From Erysipelotrichaceae bacterium (GTDB taxonomy: Bacteria > Bacillota_I > Bacilli_A > Erysipelotrichales > Erysipelotrichaceae), in contig JAFWGU010000004.1 in NCBI GenBank assembly GCA_017512285.1, forward strand, positions 1-64,000: a DNA stretch of 64,000 nt, in the 5' to 3' direction. Within the stretch, counting starts at the first letter, position 1. Each line of letters begins with the position of its first letter. The translations under genes were made by a program, and so were the position numbers. This document shows positions 50,477-58,047 of this stretch, in pieces. The notes beneath the pieces are model-generated. The model saw only the letters and a program-made list of their open reading frames with translations. It ran no database searches and was not told where the DNA came from.

Positions 50477-50760
50477 TTCTTTACTTCAGGATACCTTTCG
50501 TATACGTTGTTTATCTTGTTGCGGATGATGGTCTCAACATCCATGTCATAGTCAATGCAGATGCTTAAGGCATACATCAGCACGTCAGCCAGTTCGCTTT
50601 CAACGGCTCTCATGTCAATGTTTTCCTCATCCCACTGGATCGTTTCCAGTAATTCAGCTGCCTCTACGGATACGCTCTTAATCAGTATCGGCAGTGTATC
50701 GGAATTGTCCCAGCCTCTGGATCTGCGCATTTCCTGTATCAGTTCAAATACCTTATCCAT
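50473..50760 (-). CDS. MazG-like nucleotide pyrophosphohydrolase
   Basis: This 95-residue all-helical protein matches the MazG-like/dUTPase-like fold: VEAAELLETIQW and ESELADVLMYAL give the metal-binding ExxE ... ExxD pattern. Such enzymes hydrolyse non-canonical NTPs. The frame allows a start at 50775, but GGAG is placed seven bases before ATG 50760. It lies between lepA and hemW with short overlaps, so it is translated with them; this insertion is not part of the usual lepA-hemW order. Confidence 0.85.
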   Translation of the reverse strand: MDKVFELIQEMRRSRGWDNSDTLPILIKSVSVEAAELLETIQWDEENIDMRAVESELADVLMYALSICIDYDMDVETIIRNKINNVYERYPEVKK

Positions 50761-50764
50761 GACA

Positions 50765-52567
50765 TTACTCCTCATCCATGCTCAGAACTGCCATGAAGGC
50801 TTCCTGCGGGATGTCTACTGATCCGACGGCCTTCATGCGCTTCTTGCCTTCCTTCTGCTTCTCAAGCAGTTTCTTCTTACGGCTTACGTCACCGCCATAG
50901 CACTTGGCCAGAACGTTCTTACGGTAGGCCTTGATGTTGGTACGGGCAATGATCTTGCCTGATACGCTGGCCTGAATCGGAATTTCAAACTGCTGCTTCG
51001 GGATGATATCCTTCAGCTTTCTGGTGATGTTGCTGCCGCGCTGGTAGGCAAACTTGGTATGAACGATGCAGGCCAGGGCGTCAACTACCTCACCATTGAT
51101 CAGAATGTCCATCTTGGCAAGTTCGCTCTTGCGGTAGCCGATCAGTTCATAATCCAGGGAGGCATAGCCTCTGGTACAGGACTTCAGCTTGTCAAAGAAG
51201 TCAAAGATGACTTCGCTTAACGGCAGATCATATATGATGTCCACACGGGAATCATCCAGATAGATGATGTCCTGGTAGGTTCCTCTCTTGTTCTGACAAA
51301 GTTCCATGATCGGTCCGATGTAATCCTTCGGAGCCATGATCTTGGCCTTGATGTACGGTTCGGCAATGAAGTCGATCATCTGGTTGGCCGGTAATAATGC
51401 CGGGTTATCGATGAGCTTTACTTCCCCATTGCCCAGATGTACTTCGTAGACGACGCTTGGTGCCGTGGCGATAAGATCCAGATTGTATTCTCTTTCCAGT
51501 CTTTCCTGTACGACATCCATGTGCAGCAGTCCCAAGAAGCCGCATCTGAAGCCAAAGCCCAGTGCCTGAGACGTTTCCGCTTCAAAGCGCAGCGATGCAT
51601 CATTGAGTTTGAGTTTCTCTAAGGCATCTCTCAGATCGTTGTATCTTGCATTATCCGTCGGATAAAGACCGCAGTATACCATTGACTGCAGCTCACGGTA
51701 GCCCGGTAAAGGCTCCCTGCAGGGGTTATTGGCCAAGGTAACGGTATCGCCTACCCTGACATCCTGCACGCTCTTGATGGAAGCGGCTATCCAGCCGACT
51801 TCGCCGCACTGCAGCTTGTCCCTGCTTATTTCCTTCGGACTTCTGATGCCAAGTTCCGTGACCTGATACTTCTGTCCGTTTGACATTAACAGGATCTCAT
51901 CACCGACCCTGATTTCACCGTTCTTGATCCTGACCGCAACGATTACGCCACGGTATGAGTCATAGTAGGAATCAAATATCAAGGCCTGTAACGGGGCATT
52001 GGGATCACCGTTAGGCGCCGGGATGTACTTGACGATGTTTTCCAGGACCTGATGAACGTTGGTGCCAAGCTTGGCACTGATCAGCGGTGCATCCGATGCA
52101 TCCAATCCGATGTCATTCTCTATTTCATGCCTGGCCATTTCCGGCATGGCGCTAGGCAGATCTATCTTGTTGATTACGGGTATTACCGTAAGATCGTTAT
52201 CAATTGCCAGATAGACGTTGGCCAGGGTCTGGGCTTCAACACCCTGAGTGGCATCAACGACCAGCACTGCCCCTTCGCAGGCAGCCAGTGAACGGGAAAC
52301 CTCATAGGTAAAGTCAACATGCCCCGGGGTATCGATCAGATGAAAAAGATAGTCATGACCGTCATCGCTGTGGTAATTCAGGCTTACCGCATTGAGCTTG
52401 ATGGTTATGCCTCTTTCTCTCTCCAGGTCCAGATCGTCAAGGATCTGGTCGACCATTTCACGGCTCTGCACGGTGTTGGTCTGTTCCAGAATGCGGTCAG
52501 CCAGTGTGCTCTTGCCATGGTCGATGTGGGCTATGATTGAAAAGTTTCGAATGTATTTCTGTTCCAT
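50765..52567 (-). CDS. lepA: Elongation factor 4 (LepA)
   Basis: This 600-residue ribosomal GTPase back-translocates or aids initiation under stress. G1 is [14 protein letters not shown]2 [11 protein letters not shown]3 DTPGHVDF; G4 NKIDLP. The C-terminal LepA-specific domain ends in the conserved [32 protein letters not shown]. Length is exact for the family. AAAGGAAA precedes ATG 52567. It is followed by the MazG-like gene and hemW. Confidence 0.98.
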   Translation of the reverse strand: MEQKYIRNFSIIAHIDHGKSTLADRILEQTNTVQSREMVDQILDDLDLERERGITIKLNAVSLNYHSDDGHDYLFHLIDTPGHVDFTYEVSRSLAACEGAVLVVDATQGVEAQTLANVYLAIDNDLTVIPVINKIDLPSAMPEMARHEIENDIGLDASDAPLISAKLGTNVHQVLENIVKYIPAPNGDPNAPLQALIFDSYYDSYRGVIVAVRIKNGEIRVGDEILLMSNGQKYQVTELGIRSPKEISRDKLQCGEVGWIAASIKSVQDVRVGDTVTLANNPCREPLPGYRELQSMVYCGLYPTDNARYNDLRDALEKLKLNDASLRFEAETSQALGFGFRCGFLGLLHMDVVQERLEREYNLDLIATAPSVVYEVHLGNGEVKLIDNPALLPANQMIDFIAEPYIKAKIMAPKDYIGPIMELCQNKRGTYQDIIYLDDSRVDIIYDLPLSEVIFDFFDKLKSCTRGYASLDYELIGYRKSELAKMDILINGEVVDALACIVHTKFAYQRGSNITRKLKDIIPKQQFEIPIQASVSGKIIARTNIKAYRKNVLAKCYGGDVSRKKKLLEKQKEGKKRMKAVGSVDIPQEAFMAVLSMDEE

Positions 52568-52579
52568 GAGTTTCCTTTT

Positions 52580-53053
52580 CTATTTGAGATATATGTCCTT
52601 GATGTCCCTTGTGTATCTGTTTGCCATGATGGCGATCACAACTGAAATCAGCGACTGTACGCCGTAGATCTTAAGTGATCTGAGCAGTGTTTCCACAGTG
52701 CCAAACAGCATGTAGTCACAAAGTGAACAGCCAACGACATTTAATATACCAAGAATAATACAAACAACTTCATTTTTCCAGTGTTTGTCATATCCCAGGG
52801 CAGTCAGGTAAGCCATGATGACCTTGATGATGAATGTGTATGGTGCATAGTAGCCATGTCCTGTCACAATGTCTGCCAGAGACGCTGCCAGACCCGCCGT
52901 GATCGCCCCATAAGGAGCCGCCGAATTTGTCATCAGGGTCATGATCATGGCGTCGGAAAGATTGATGAATCCCCCGCTTACTGACCTGTACAGAATTGCC
53001 AGGATGAAGATGACCGCAAATAATGCCAGATGAGTCAGGACTTTCTTTTTCAT
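52580..53053 (-). CDS. ECF transporter S-component-like membrane protein
   Basis: This 157-residue protein has about five membrane segments. Its early segment GGFINLSDAMIMTLMTNSAAPYGAITAGLAASLADIVTGH matches the ECF S-component pattern (xxNLGDxxI ... G...GxAxxLxDxxxG) of vitamin or queuosine-precursor transporters. The ligand is unknown. Its ATG overlaps the fmt stop (ATGA), so it is translated with fmt. A second S-component, near coaX, lies at 4662-5246; both would rely on an EcfAT module outside the window. Confidence 0.75.
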   Translation of the reverse strand: MKKKVLTHLALFAVIFILAILYRSVSGGFINLSDAMIMTLMTNSAAPYGAITAGLAASLADIVTGHGYYAPYTFIIKVIMAYLTALGYDKHWKNEVVCIILGILNVVGCSLCDYMLFGTVETLLRSLKIYGVQSLISVVIAIMANRYTRDIKDIYLK

Positions 53054-53982
53054 TCAGCCTTCTTGCCTTCCCAGTTTCTGCCGGCACCGTTTCTGAATTC
53101 ACGGGCATTCATCTTCTGCTTGCCTTCCGGCTGAAGTTCCTTCAGTCTGATGATCCTTCCGTCAACGACCAGACCGATCTCCTTATCGATGAATACGAGA
53201 GTTCCGGTTTCCTTTTCGCTGTATTCATCAGTCTTCTCAGCCTTCCAGATCTTTACCTTACGGCCTTCAACCGTAAAGTATGCACACGGTACCGGGATCA
53301 GACCTCTGATCTGGTCATAGACACCCTGATATCCTCTGGTAAGGTCAAGTCTTTCCTCTTCCTTGGAGATGTTGTAGCCAAAGGTTACCTCATCCTCATT
53401 CTGCGGAATGGACTGATGATCGCCAGCCAAGATAGACGGCATGGTCTCTCTTAGAAGTTCACATGCAATCACAATGAGCTTGTCATGAAGTGAACCGTAG
53501 GTATCATCCTCTTCAATGATGCACCCCTTCTGGGAAATGATGTTGCCGGCATCCATTCTAGGAGCCATTTCCATGATGGTAACACCGGTCTTTTCATATC
53601 CGTCAATGATGGCGTGCTGGATCGGTGCGCCTCCTCTTAACGCCGGTAACAATGACGCATGAACGTTGATACAGCCAAGACGCGGACAGTCCAGAATGGC
53701 ATTTGGAATGATCTGCCCGTAGGCACAGGTAACGATCAGGTCAGGCTTTAAGTCCAGGACCTCCTGGTAATCGTTTCTGATCTTAACGGGCTGAATGACC
53801 CTGATGCCGTTATCAATGGCCTTCTGCTTGACCACGGGAAAAGTCAGGACCTGTTTGCGTCCCACCAGCTTGTCAGGCTGACAGACAACGCCTACAACGT
53901 TAAGTCCCTCGTCCAGTAATTCCTGTAATATGGCACAGCCGAAATCAGGCGTACCCATGAAAATAATGCGTTCATTGCTCAT
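53050..53982 (-). CDS. fmt: Methionyl-tRNA formyltransferase
   Basis: This 310-residue enzyme formylates initiator Met-tRNA. IIFMGTPDFGCAILQEL opens the protein; CINVHASLLPALRGGAPIQHAI holds the catalytic Asn and His, with the Asp in MAPRMDAGNII; a C-terminal OB-like domain follows from about 205 (RGLIPVPCAYFTVEGRKVKIW). Start ATG 53982 is preceded by a weak GGTGAT; a GTG three codons earlier is less likely. No peptide deformylase gene is adjacent. The stop overlaps the start of the ECF gene. Confidence 0.96.
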   Translation of the reverse strand: MSNERIIFMGTPDFGCAILQELLDEGLNVVGVVCQPDKLVGRKQVLTFPVVKQKAIDNGIRVIQPVKIRNDYQEVLDLKPDLIVTCAYGQIIPNAILDCPRLGCINVHASLLPALRGGAPIQHAIIDGYEKTGVTIMEMAPRMDAGNIISQKGCIIEEDDTYGSLHDKLIVIACELLRETMPSILAGDHQSIPQNEDEVTFGYNISKEEERLDLTRGYQGVYDQIRGLIPVPCAYFTVEGRKVKIWKAEKTDEYSEKETGTLVFIDKEIGLVVDGRIIRLKELQPEGKQKMNAREFRNGAGRNWEGKKAE

Positions 53983-54061
53983 CTTGATCACCGTAATCCA
54001 TTATACTACAAAAAGCCCGTTATTTTATGCGGTATATCTACCGATGTCAGGACAATAATAG

Positions 54062-54076
54062 TAAAATCAGTTTATG
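54062..54076 (+). promoter_or_regulatory. -10 box six bases before ATG of YwaF-like gene (probable leaderless start)
   Basis: TAAAAT at 54062-54067 is followed by six bases and ATG at 54074. No Shine-Dalgarno sequence; no clear -35. Confidence 0.45.
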
Positions 54077-54685
54077 AAGAAATCTTACCGCAGGTGGATC
54101 CTGATCATGCTGGCTGTGTTCTTCCCTGTTTCCGAAATCTGGAAACAGATCCTTTTATATCGCCATAACGGTTACTATGATTACTGGTACTTCCCCTTCC
54201 AGCTCTGCAGCATGCCTCTTTACCTTCTTCCGGTTTACGTAATGCTGAAAGAAGGCAGACTTAAGAATGTGATCGGCACCTTCCTAATGGACTACGGGCT
54301 GGTTGCCGGCGCTGCCGTATTCCTGGATACCAGCGGGATGTTCTATCCGATAAAAGCACTGACCTTCCACAGTTTCCTGTGGCATATCTTAATGATACTG
54401 ATGTCCCTTACCATCATGATGGAAAGAAAGGAATCATATTTCAGGGAGGCAACCCTGCTGTTTCTGGCACTGGCGCTTATCGCCACCGTATTCAACTGCA
54501 CATTGCCTGCCAGAGGACTCATCAACATGTTCTACATCTCTCCCTATTGCGACATGGAGCAGATCGTATTCCGCGATATTGCCGCATTTACGGGACAGCA
54601 TGCCATAAGGATCATCTATCTTGCGGCCATCATTGCGGCCAGCTGGCTCATCGACAGGATAAGCCGCATAATAAGGCTTTCCTAG
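54074..54685 (+). CDS. YwaF/TMEM164-like membrane protein
   Basis: This 203-residue protein has about six membrane segments. The motif FPFQLCSMPLYLLPVYVM (residues 43-60) and a later HSFLWHILMILMSL with membrane histidines match the YwaF/TIGR02206 and TMEM164 group; eukaryotic TMEM164 is an acyltransferase for ether phospholipids, while bacterial members are uncharacterised. It is notable beside the lipase/YhhN-like protein at 21493, but any link is speculation. The ATG lacks a ribosome binding site. It is the only gene on the plus strand between lepA and rpsT. Confidence 0.55.
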   Translation: MKKSYRRWILIMLAVFFPVSEIWKQILLYRHNGYYDYWYFPFQLCSMPLYLLPVYVMLKEGRLKNVIGTFLMDYGLVAGAAVFLDTSGMFYPIKALTFHSFLWHILMILMSLTIMMERKESYFREATLLFLALALIATVFNCTLPARGLINMFYISPYCDMEQIVFRDIAAFTGQHAIRIIYLAAIIAASWLIDRISRIIRLS

Positions 54686-54697
54686 CACATTTTACTG

Positions 54698-54726
54698 TTG
54701 CAATTTGATTTTTACTTTGTTACAAT
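54698..54726 (+). promoter_or_regulatory. rpsT promoter
   Basis: TTGCAA (54698-54703), 17 bases, TACAAT (54721-54726), with the ATG 28 bases downstream after AAGGAGG. Confidence 0.7.
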
Positions 54727-54754
54727 TATTTAGCATTTACAAGGAGGTTAGACC

Positions 54755-55018
54755 ATGCCTAATATTAAGTCTCAGAAGAAACGTGCAATTACTAACTTAA
54801 AGGAAAACGCAGCTCACAAGGCTCAGAAGAGCGCTTTAAAGACTTCAATCAAGAACGTATTAAAGGCTGTTGAGGCAAACGACAAGGCTGCTGCTGAACA
54901 GGCATTAGTTAAGGCCGCTTCTAGCATAGATAAAGCTGTTACTGATGGAACACATCATAAGAACTGGGCTGCCCGTCAGAAGTCACGCTTAGCAAAAGCA
55001 GTCAATAAGATTCAGTAA
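54755..55018 (+). CDS. rpsT: 30S ribosomal protein S20
   Basis: This 87-residue basic, Ala/Lys-rich helical protein matches S20: MPNIKSQKKRAITNLKENAAHKAQKSALKTSIKNV and the C-terminal HHKNWAARQKSRLAKAVNKI. AAGGAGGT precedes ATG 54755. It is monocistronic, between a promoter and a terminator. In Bacillus rpsT sits next to holA (divergent) just as here, with only the serine dehydratase gene added between. Confidence 0.97.
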   Translation: MPNIKSQKKRAITNLKENAAHKAQKSALKTSIKNVLKAVEANDKAAAEQALVKAASSIDKAVTDGTHHKNWAARQKSRLAKAVNKIQ

Positions 55019-55020
55019 TT

Positions 55021-55042
55021 AAGTTCCCGCAGGAACTTTTTT
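55021..55042 (+). terminator. rpsT terminator
   Basis: AAGTTCC and GGAACTT arms with a four-base loop and six T, three bases after the stop. Confidence 0.85.
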
Positions 55043-55052
55043 CTTGCATTTT

Positions 55053-55083
55053 AAAGGCAGATGAGTGATCATCTGCCTTTTTC
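55053..55083. terminator. Terminator of the serine dehydratase gene
   Basis: AAAGGCAGATGA and TCATCTGCCTTT form a 12-base perfect stem with a GTGA loop, flanked by T on one side and A on the other; it can act in both directions. Confidence 0.8.
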
Positions 55084-56277
55084 TTACATCTTCACTTCCA
55101 GGGCCAGACCGCCCAGGGAAGTCTCTCTTAATTCCACCGGTATCTTCTTGCCGGTATGCTTCATGACGTTGACGACCATGTCGAAGCTTACCCGGTTCTT
55201 TCTGATGCCGCCAATGTATCGGGCATAGTTCATGGCATCCAGACATCTTAAAGCTGCCACGCCGTTTCTCTCAATGCACGGTATCTGTACGTATCCGCCG
55301 ACCGGGTCACAGGTCAGTCCCAGATTATGCTCAATGCCGATCTCTGCGGCGTAGTCGATCTGATTACTGCTAAGTCCTTCAATGTAGCTGGCCAGACCGC
55401 AGCCCATGGCACAGGCCGTTCCTATCTCCGCCTGACAGCCTCCCGCTGCCCCGGATATGGTCGCGTTGGTCTTGACCACGTTACCGATCAGACCGGCAAC
55501 AGCCAGTCCTCTGACCAGTCTTTCCTCGCTTACGCCATGGCGGTAATAGTAATTGACCAGTGAGCAGACAACTCCTGAAGAGCCCAGCGTCGGAGCAGTT
55601 ACCACGGTATGACCGGAAGAACTCTCCTCCATGGCCGCATATGCATAGGCAGTGATCTCCAGCTTCTGTCTGACGGTGGGATCTTCAGCCGATAATGACT
55701 GTTCGTATATTTCCCCGGCTACCTTCTGCAGGTGCAGCTTGCCGGGCAGATATCCGGTTCCCTTAAGGCCTCTTTCAACCACGTCCAGCATCTGCTTAAA
55801 TACTGTCTCTAGGTATTCTTCAATGCCCTCATCATACCTGAACACATAGTCAGCCAGGTCCATGTTTTCCTTATCACAATACCTTATGATCTCTCTCAGA
55901 TGATCATGCGGGAAGACATCAGGATCGACAAGGTCCCTGACTCCCTTTACCTCGATCTTGCCGCCGCCTACGGAATAGATGGTTTCCTCATTGATCCACT
56001 TTCCATCCTTAAGACTGGTAATGACCATGGTGTTGGGGTGTTCCCTGTCCTCATGTTTCCAGAGGATCTCGACCTTATCCCGGCCAAAGAAGTCCTCAAT
56101 GACCTTGTCGGTCATGTGTCCCTTGCCGGTAAGTGCCAGTGATCCATACAGTTCAACCCGGTACTTTTCATGGTCCGGGTACTTGTTCATGTAGTACTTA
56201 CAGCCGTTTCTGACGCCCAGGGAATGCGATGAACTCGGACCTGGGCCGATGCGGTACAGTTCTCTTAATGATTCCAT
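55084..56277 (-). CDS. sdaA: L-serine dehydratase, iron-sulfur type, single chain
   Basis: This 397-residue enzyme deaminates serine to pyruvate and ammonia. It carries both family halves in one chain: the N-terminal beta part with IGPGPSSSHSLG and the C-terminal alpha part with NATISGAAGGCQAEIGTACAMG, LTCDPVGGYVQIPCIERN. The cysteines in GGCQ, LTCD and IPCI are the expected 4Fe-4S ligands, so the enzyme is oxygen-sensitive, which suits an anaerobe. Its ATG lies just after the holA stop with GAGGAAA upstream, so the two are probably co-transcribed. Many Bacillota have separate alpha and beta subunits. Confidence 0.92.
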   Translation of the reverse strand: MESLRELYRIGPGPSSSHSLGVRNGCKYYMNKYPDHEKYRVELYGSLALTGKGHMTDKVIEDFFGRDKVEILWKHEDREHPNTMVITSLKDGKWINEETIYSVGGGKIEVKGVRDLVDPDVFPHDHLREIIRYCDKENMDLADYVFRYDEGIEEYLETVFKQMLDVVERGLKGTGYLPGKLHLQKVAGEIYEQSLSAEDPTVRQKLEITAYAYAAMEESSSGHTVVTAPTLGSSGVVCSLVNYYYRHGVSEERLVRGLAVAGLIGNVVKTNATISGAAGGCQAEIGTACAMGCGLASYIEGLSSNQIDYAAEIGIEHNLGLTCDPVGGYVQIPCIERNGVAALRCLDAMNYARYIGGIRKNRVSFDMVVNVMKHTGKKIPVELRETSLGGLALEVKM

Positions 56278-56278
56278 C

Positions 56279-57232
56279 TCATTTCCTCGTCGTTTCTACC
56301 AGAAACAGTTCCAATCCCAGCTGAGGATTGACCTGTCCGCTCTTGATGTTCTGATCCAGCTGGGCCAGAGAATCCAGCACCTTCAGCAGCTGGCGGCTGT
56401 TTCTGGAACCGCTGTTCTTGAAGGCCATGTATACCCTGCCCTCACGGCAGTTAAGCTGCTCGGCTATCTCCTTCTGATTGTAGCCCTGTTCCATCATGGT
56501 CACTGCCTGCAGCATGAATCTGAACTGTCCGGCCAGTAAGCCGATCAGTCCCTGAATGTCGTTCTTATTGTTGACCAGAAGATCGTGATATACCTCAATT
56601 GCCCTGGCCGTATTGCGGGTATTTACCGCATTGGTCAGTTCAAAGACGTTGCTCTCGAGGGGCTTGGCAACCAGCTGTCTGATTACTTCCCTGTCGATCT
56701 TTTCCGGGTACAGCTTAAGCTTTTCCAGTTCATTCTTCCAGTTATCCAGATCCAGCGGCAGCCTCTGCATTAATTCATTGCGGCTGTCAAAGTCCAGCTT
56801 GAGTCCGCTGTTTCTGAGATCCTCATTTACAGCCTGCTGGAAGTCCTCTTCGCTTAAGGTATCGTATACCTCTTTCTTCATGTACTTGACCAGGGTATTG
56901 AGCGCCTTGCGCCTTCTGTCGATGTTCTGGTCGATGTAAATGATGAAGGTCGTAGATTCATTAGGCTTCTTGAAATAGCTTACCAGCGCGTTAACAAACG
57001 GCTCGTCGTTGACCTTTGGCGAGACGATGAAGCCGGGATTTTCCACGATCACAACTCTGTTGTCAGAGAAAAACGGCACTGTCTGCAGGTCGGCGATCAG
57101 TTCGCTGATCTCCCATTCACTGCCGCGGTAAACGGAGATGTTTATCTCATCATCTCCTATTAGCTTCTTTACGATCTCATTTCTTCTGCGGCGAAGATTG
57201 TACTTCTCCGTACCCATTAACAGATAATTCAT
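56279..57232 (-). CDS. holA: DNA polymerase III subunit delta
   Basis: This 317-residue protein is the clamp-loader delta subunit, which opens the sliding clamp. The N-terminal YLLMGTEKYNLRRRRNEIV corresponds to the loop that replaces the P-loop in delta; VVIVENPGF follows; and the C-terminal collar domain has NDIQGLIGLLAGQFRFMLQAV and YMAFKNSGSRNSRQLLKVLDSL. Neighbours comEC upstream and rpsT downstream match yqeN of Bacillus. The ATG has no ribosome binding site and lies six bases after TGC-TATAAT. Confidence 0.9.
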   Translation of the reverse strand: MNYLLMGTEKYNLRRRRNEIVKKLIGDDEINISVYRGSEWEISELIADLQTVPFFSDNRVVIVENPGFIVSPKVNDEPFVNALVSYFKKPNESTTFIIYIDQNIDRRRKALNTLVKYMKKEVYDTLSEEDFQQAVNEDLRNSGLKLDFDSRNELMQRLPLDLDNWKNELEKLKLYPEKIDREVIRQLVAKPLESNVFELTNAVNTRNTARAIEVYHDLLVNNKNDIQGLIGLLAGQFRFMLQAVTMMEQGYNQKEIAEQLNCREGRVYMAFKNSGSRNSRQLLKVLDSLAQLDQNIKSGQVNPQLGLELFLVETTRK

Positions 57233-57247
57233 ACATCAATTATAGCA
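57230..57247 (-). promoter_or_regulatory. Extended -10 promoter with leaderless ATG (holA)
   Basis: TGC-TATAAT (hexamer 57244-57239 on the minus strand) followed by six bases and ATG at 57232. It is the clearest of the five leaderless candidates. Confidence 0.6.
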
Positions 57248-57252
57248 CACGC

Positions 57253-58017
57253 TCAATGCTTGTTTACTTCAATTCCGATCGGACAGTGATCGCTGCCCAT
57301 TACCTGATCGTAGATCATGGTATCCGTTACGCTGTCGATGAAGGATTCCGATACGACAAAGTAATCAATGCGCCAGCCGATGTTGCGGCTGCGGGAATTG
57401 CCGATGTAGCTCCACCAGGTATAGATGTCACCCTGATCAGGATGAAAGTGGCGGTAGGTGTCGATGAAGCCGGCTTCCAGCAGCTCAGTGAACTTGCCTC
57501 TTTCCTCATAGGTAAAGCCGGCATTGCCGATGTTGCTCTTAGCGTTCTTGATGTCGATCTCATTATGAGCCACGTTTAAATCACCGCACATGACGACAGG
57601 CTTCTTCTCCTCAAGCTTCTTGAGATAGCTTCTCATCTCATCTTCCCATGACATCCGGTAATCCATTCTTGAAAGATCGCGCTTGACGTTGGGAACGTAC
57701 TGGGTGACCAGATAGAAATCTTCAAACTCGGCCGTAATGACCCTGCCTTCATTATCATAGTCTTCCTTACCGATGCCGTAAGTGACATTAAGCGGTTTTA
57801 CTCTGGTATAGATGAGCGTCCCTGAATAGCCCTTTTTTTCAGCCGGATTGAGATAAAGCTCATATCCCTCAGGGTCGAAGGGTATCTGTTCCCTTTCTGC
57901 CTTTACTTCCTGCAGACAGTAGACGTCTGCGTTCTCCTCACGGAAGAAGTCCTCAAAGCCCTTCTTAAGCGCCGCTCTGAAACCTGCTACATTCCAGGAT
58001 ATTATCTTCATGCTCAT
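57253..58017 (-). CDS. exoA: Exodeoxyribonuclease III / AP endonuclease
   Basis: This 254-residue enzyme cuts at abasic sites and degrades DNA 3' to 5'. Catalytic blocks are visible: MKIISWNVAGFRAALKKG, YCLQEVKAE (metal Glu), VMCGDLNVAHNEID (Asp/Asn), and GSDHCPIGIEV at the C terminus (Asp-His pair). Length is normal. Two ATGs are close; AAAGG favours 58017 (MSMKIIS) over 58011. It lies 30 bases after comEC in the competence gene cluster. Confidence 0.95.
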   Translation of the reverse strand: MSMKIISWNVAGFRAALKKGFEDFFREENADVYCLQEVKAEREQIPFDPEGYELYLNPAEKKGYSGTLIYTRVKPLNVTYGIGKEDYDNEGRVITAEFEDFYLVTQYVPNVKRDLSRMDYRMSWEDEMRSYLKKLEEKKPVVMCGDLNVAHNEIDIKNAKSNIGNAGFTYEERGKFTELLEAGFIDTYRHFHPDQGDIYTWWSYIGNSRSRNIGWRIDYFVVSESFIDSVTDTMIYDQVMGSDHCPIGIEVNKH

Positions 58018-58047
58018 TACCAGCCTTTCCACTACCATTTTACTACA

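Noticed and set aside
54662-54682. Terminator at the end of the YwaF-like gene
   Set aside because: AAGCC/GGCTT is only five bases and the tail is not T rich.
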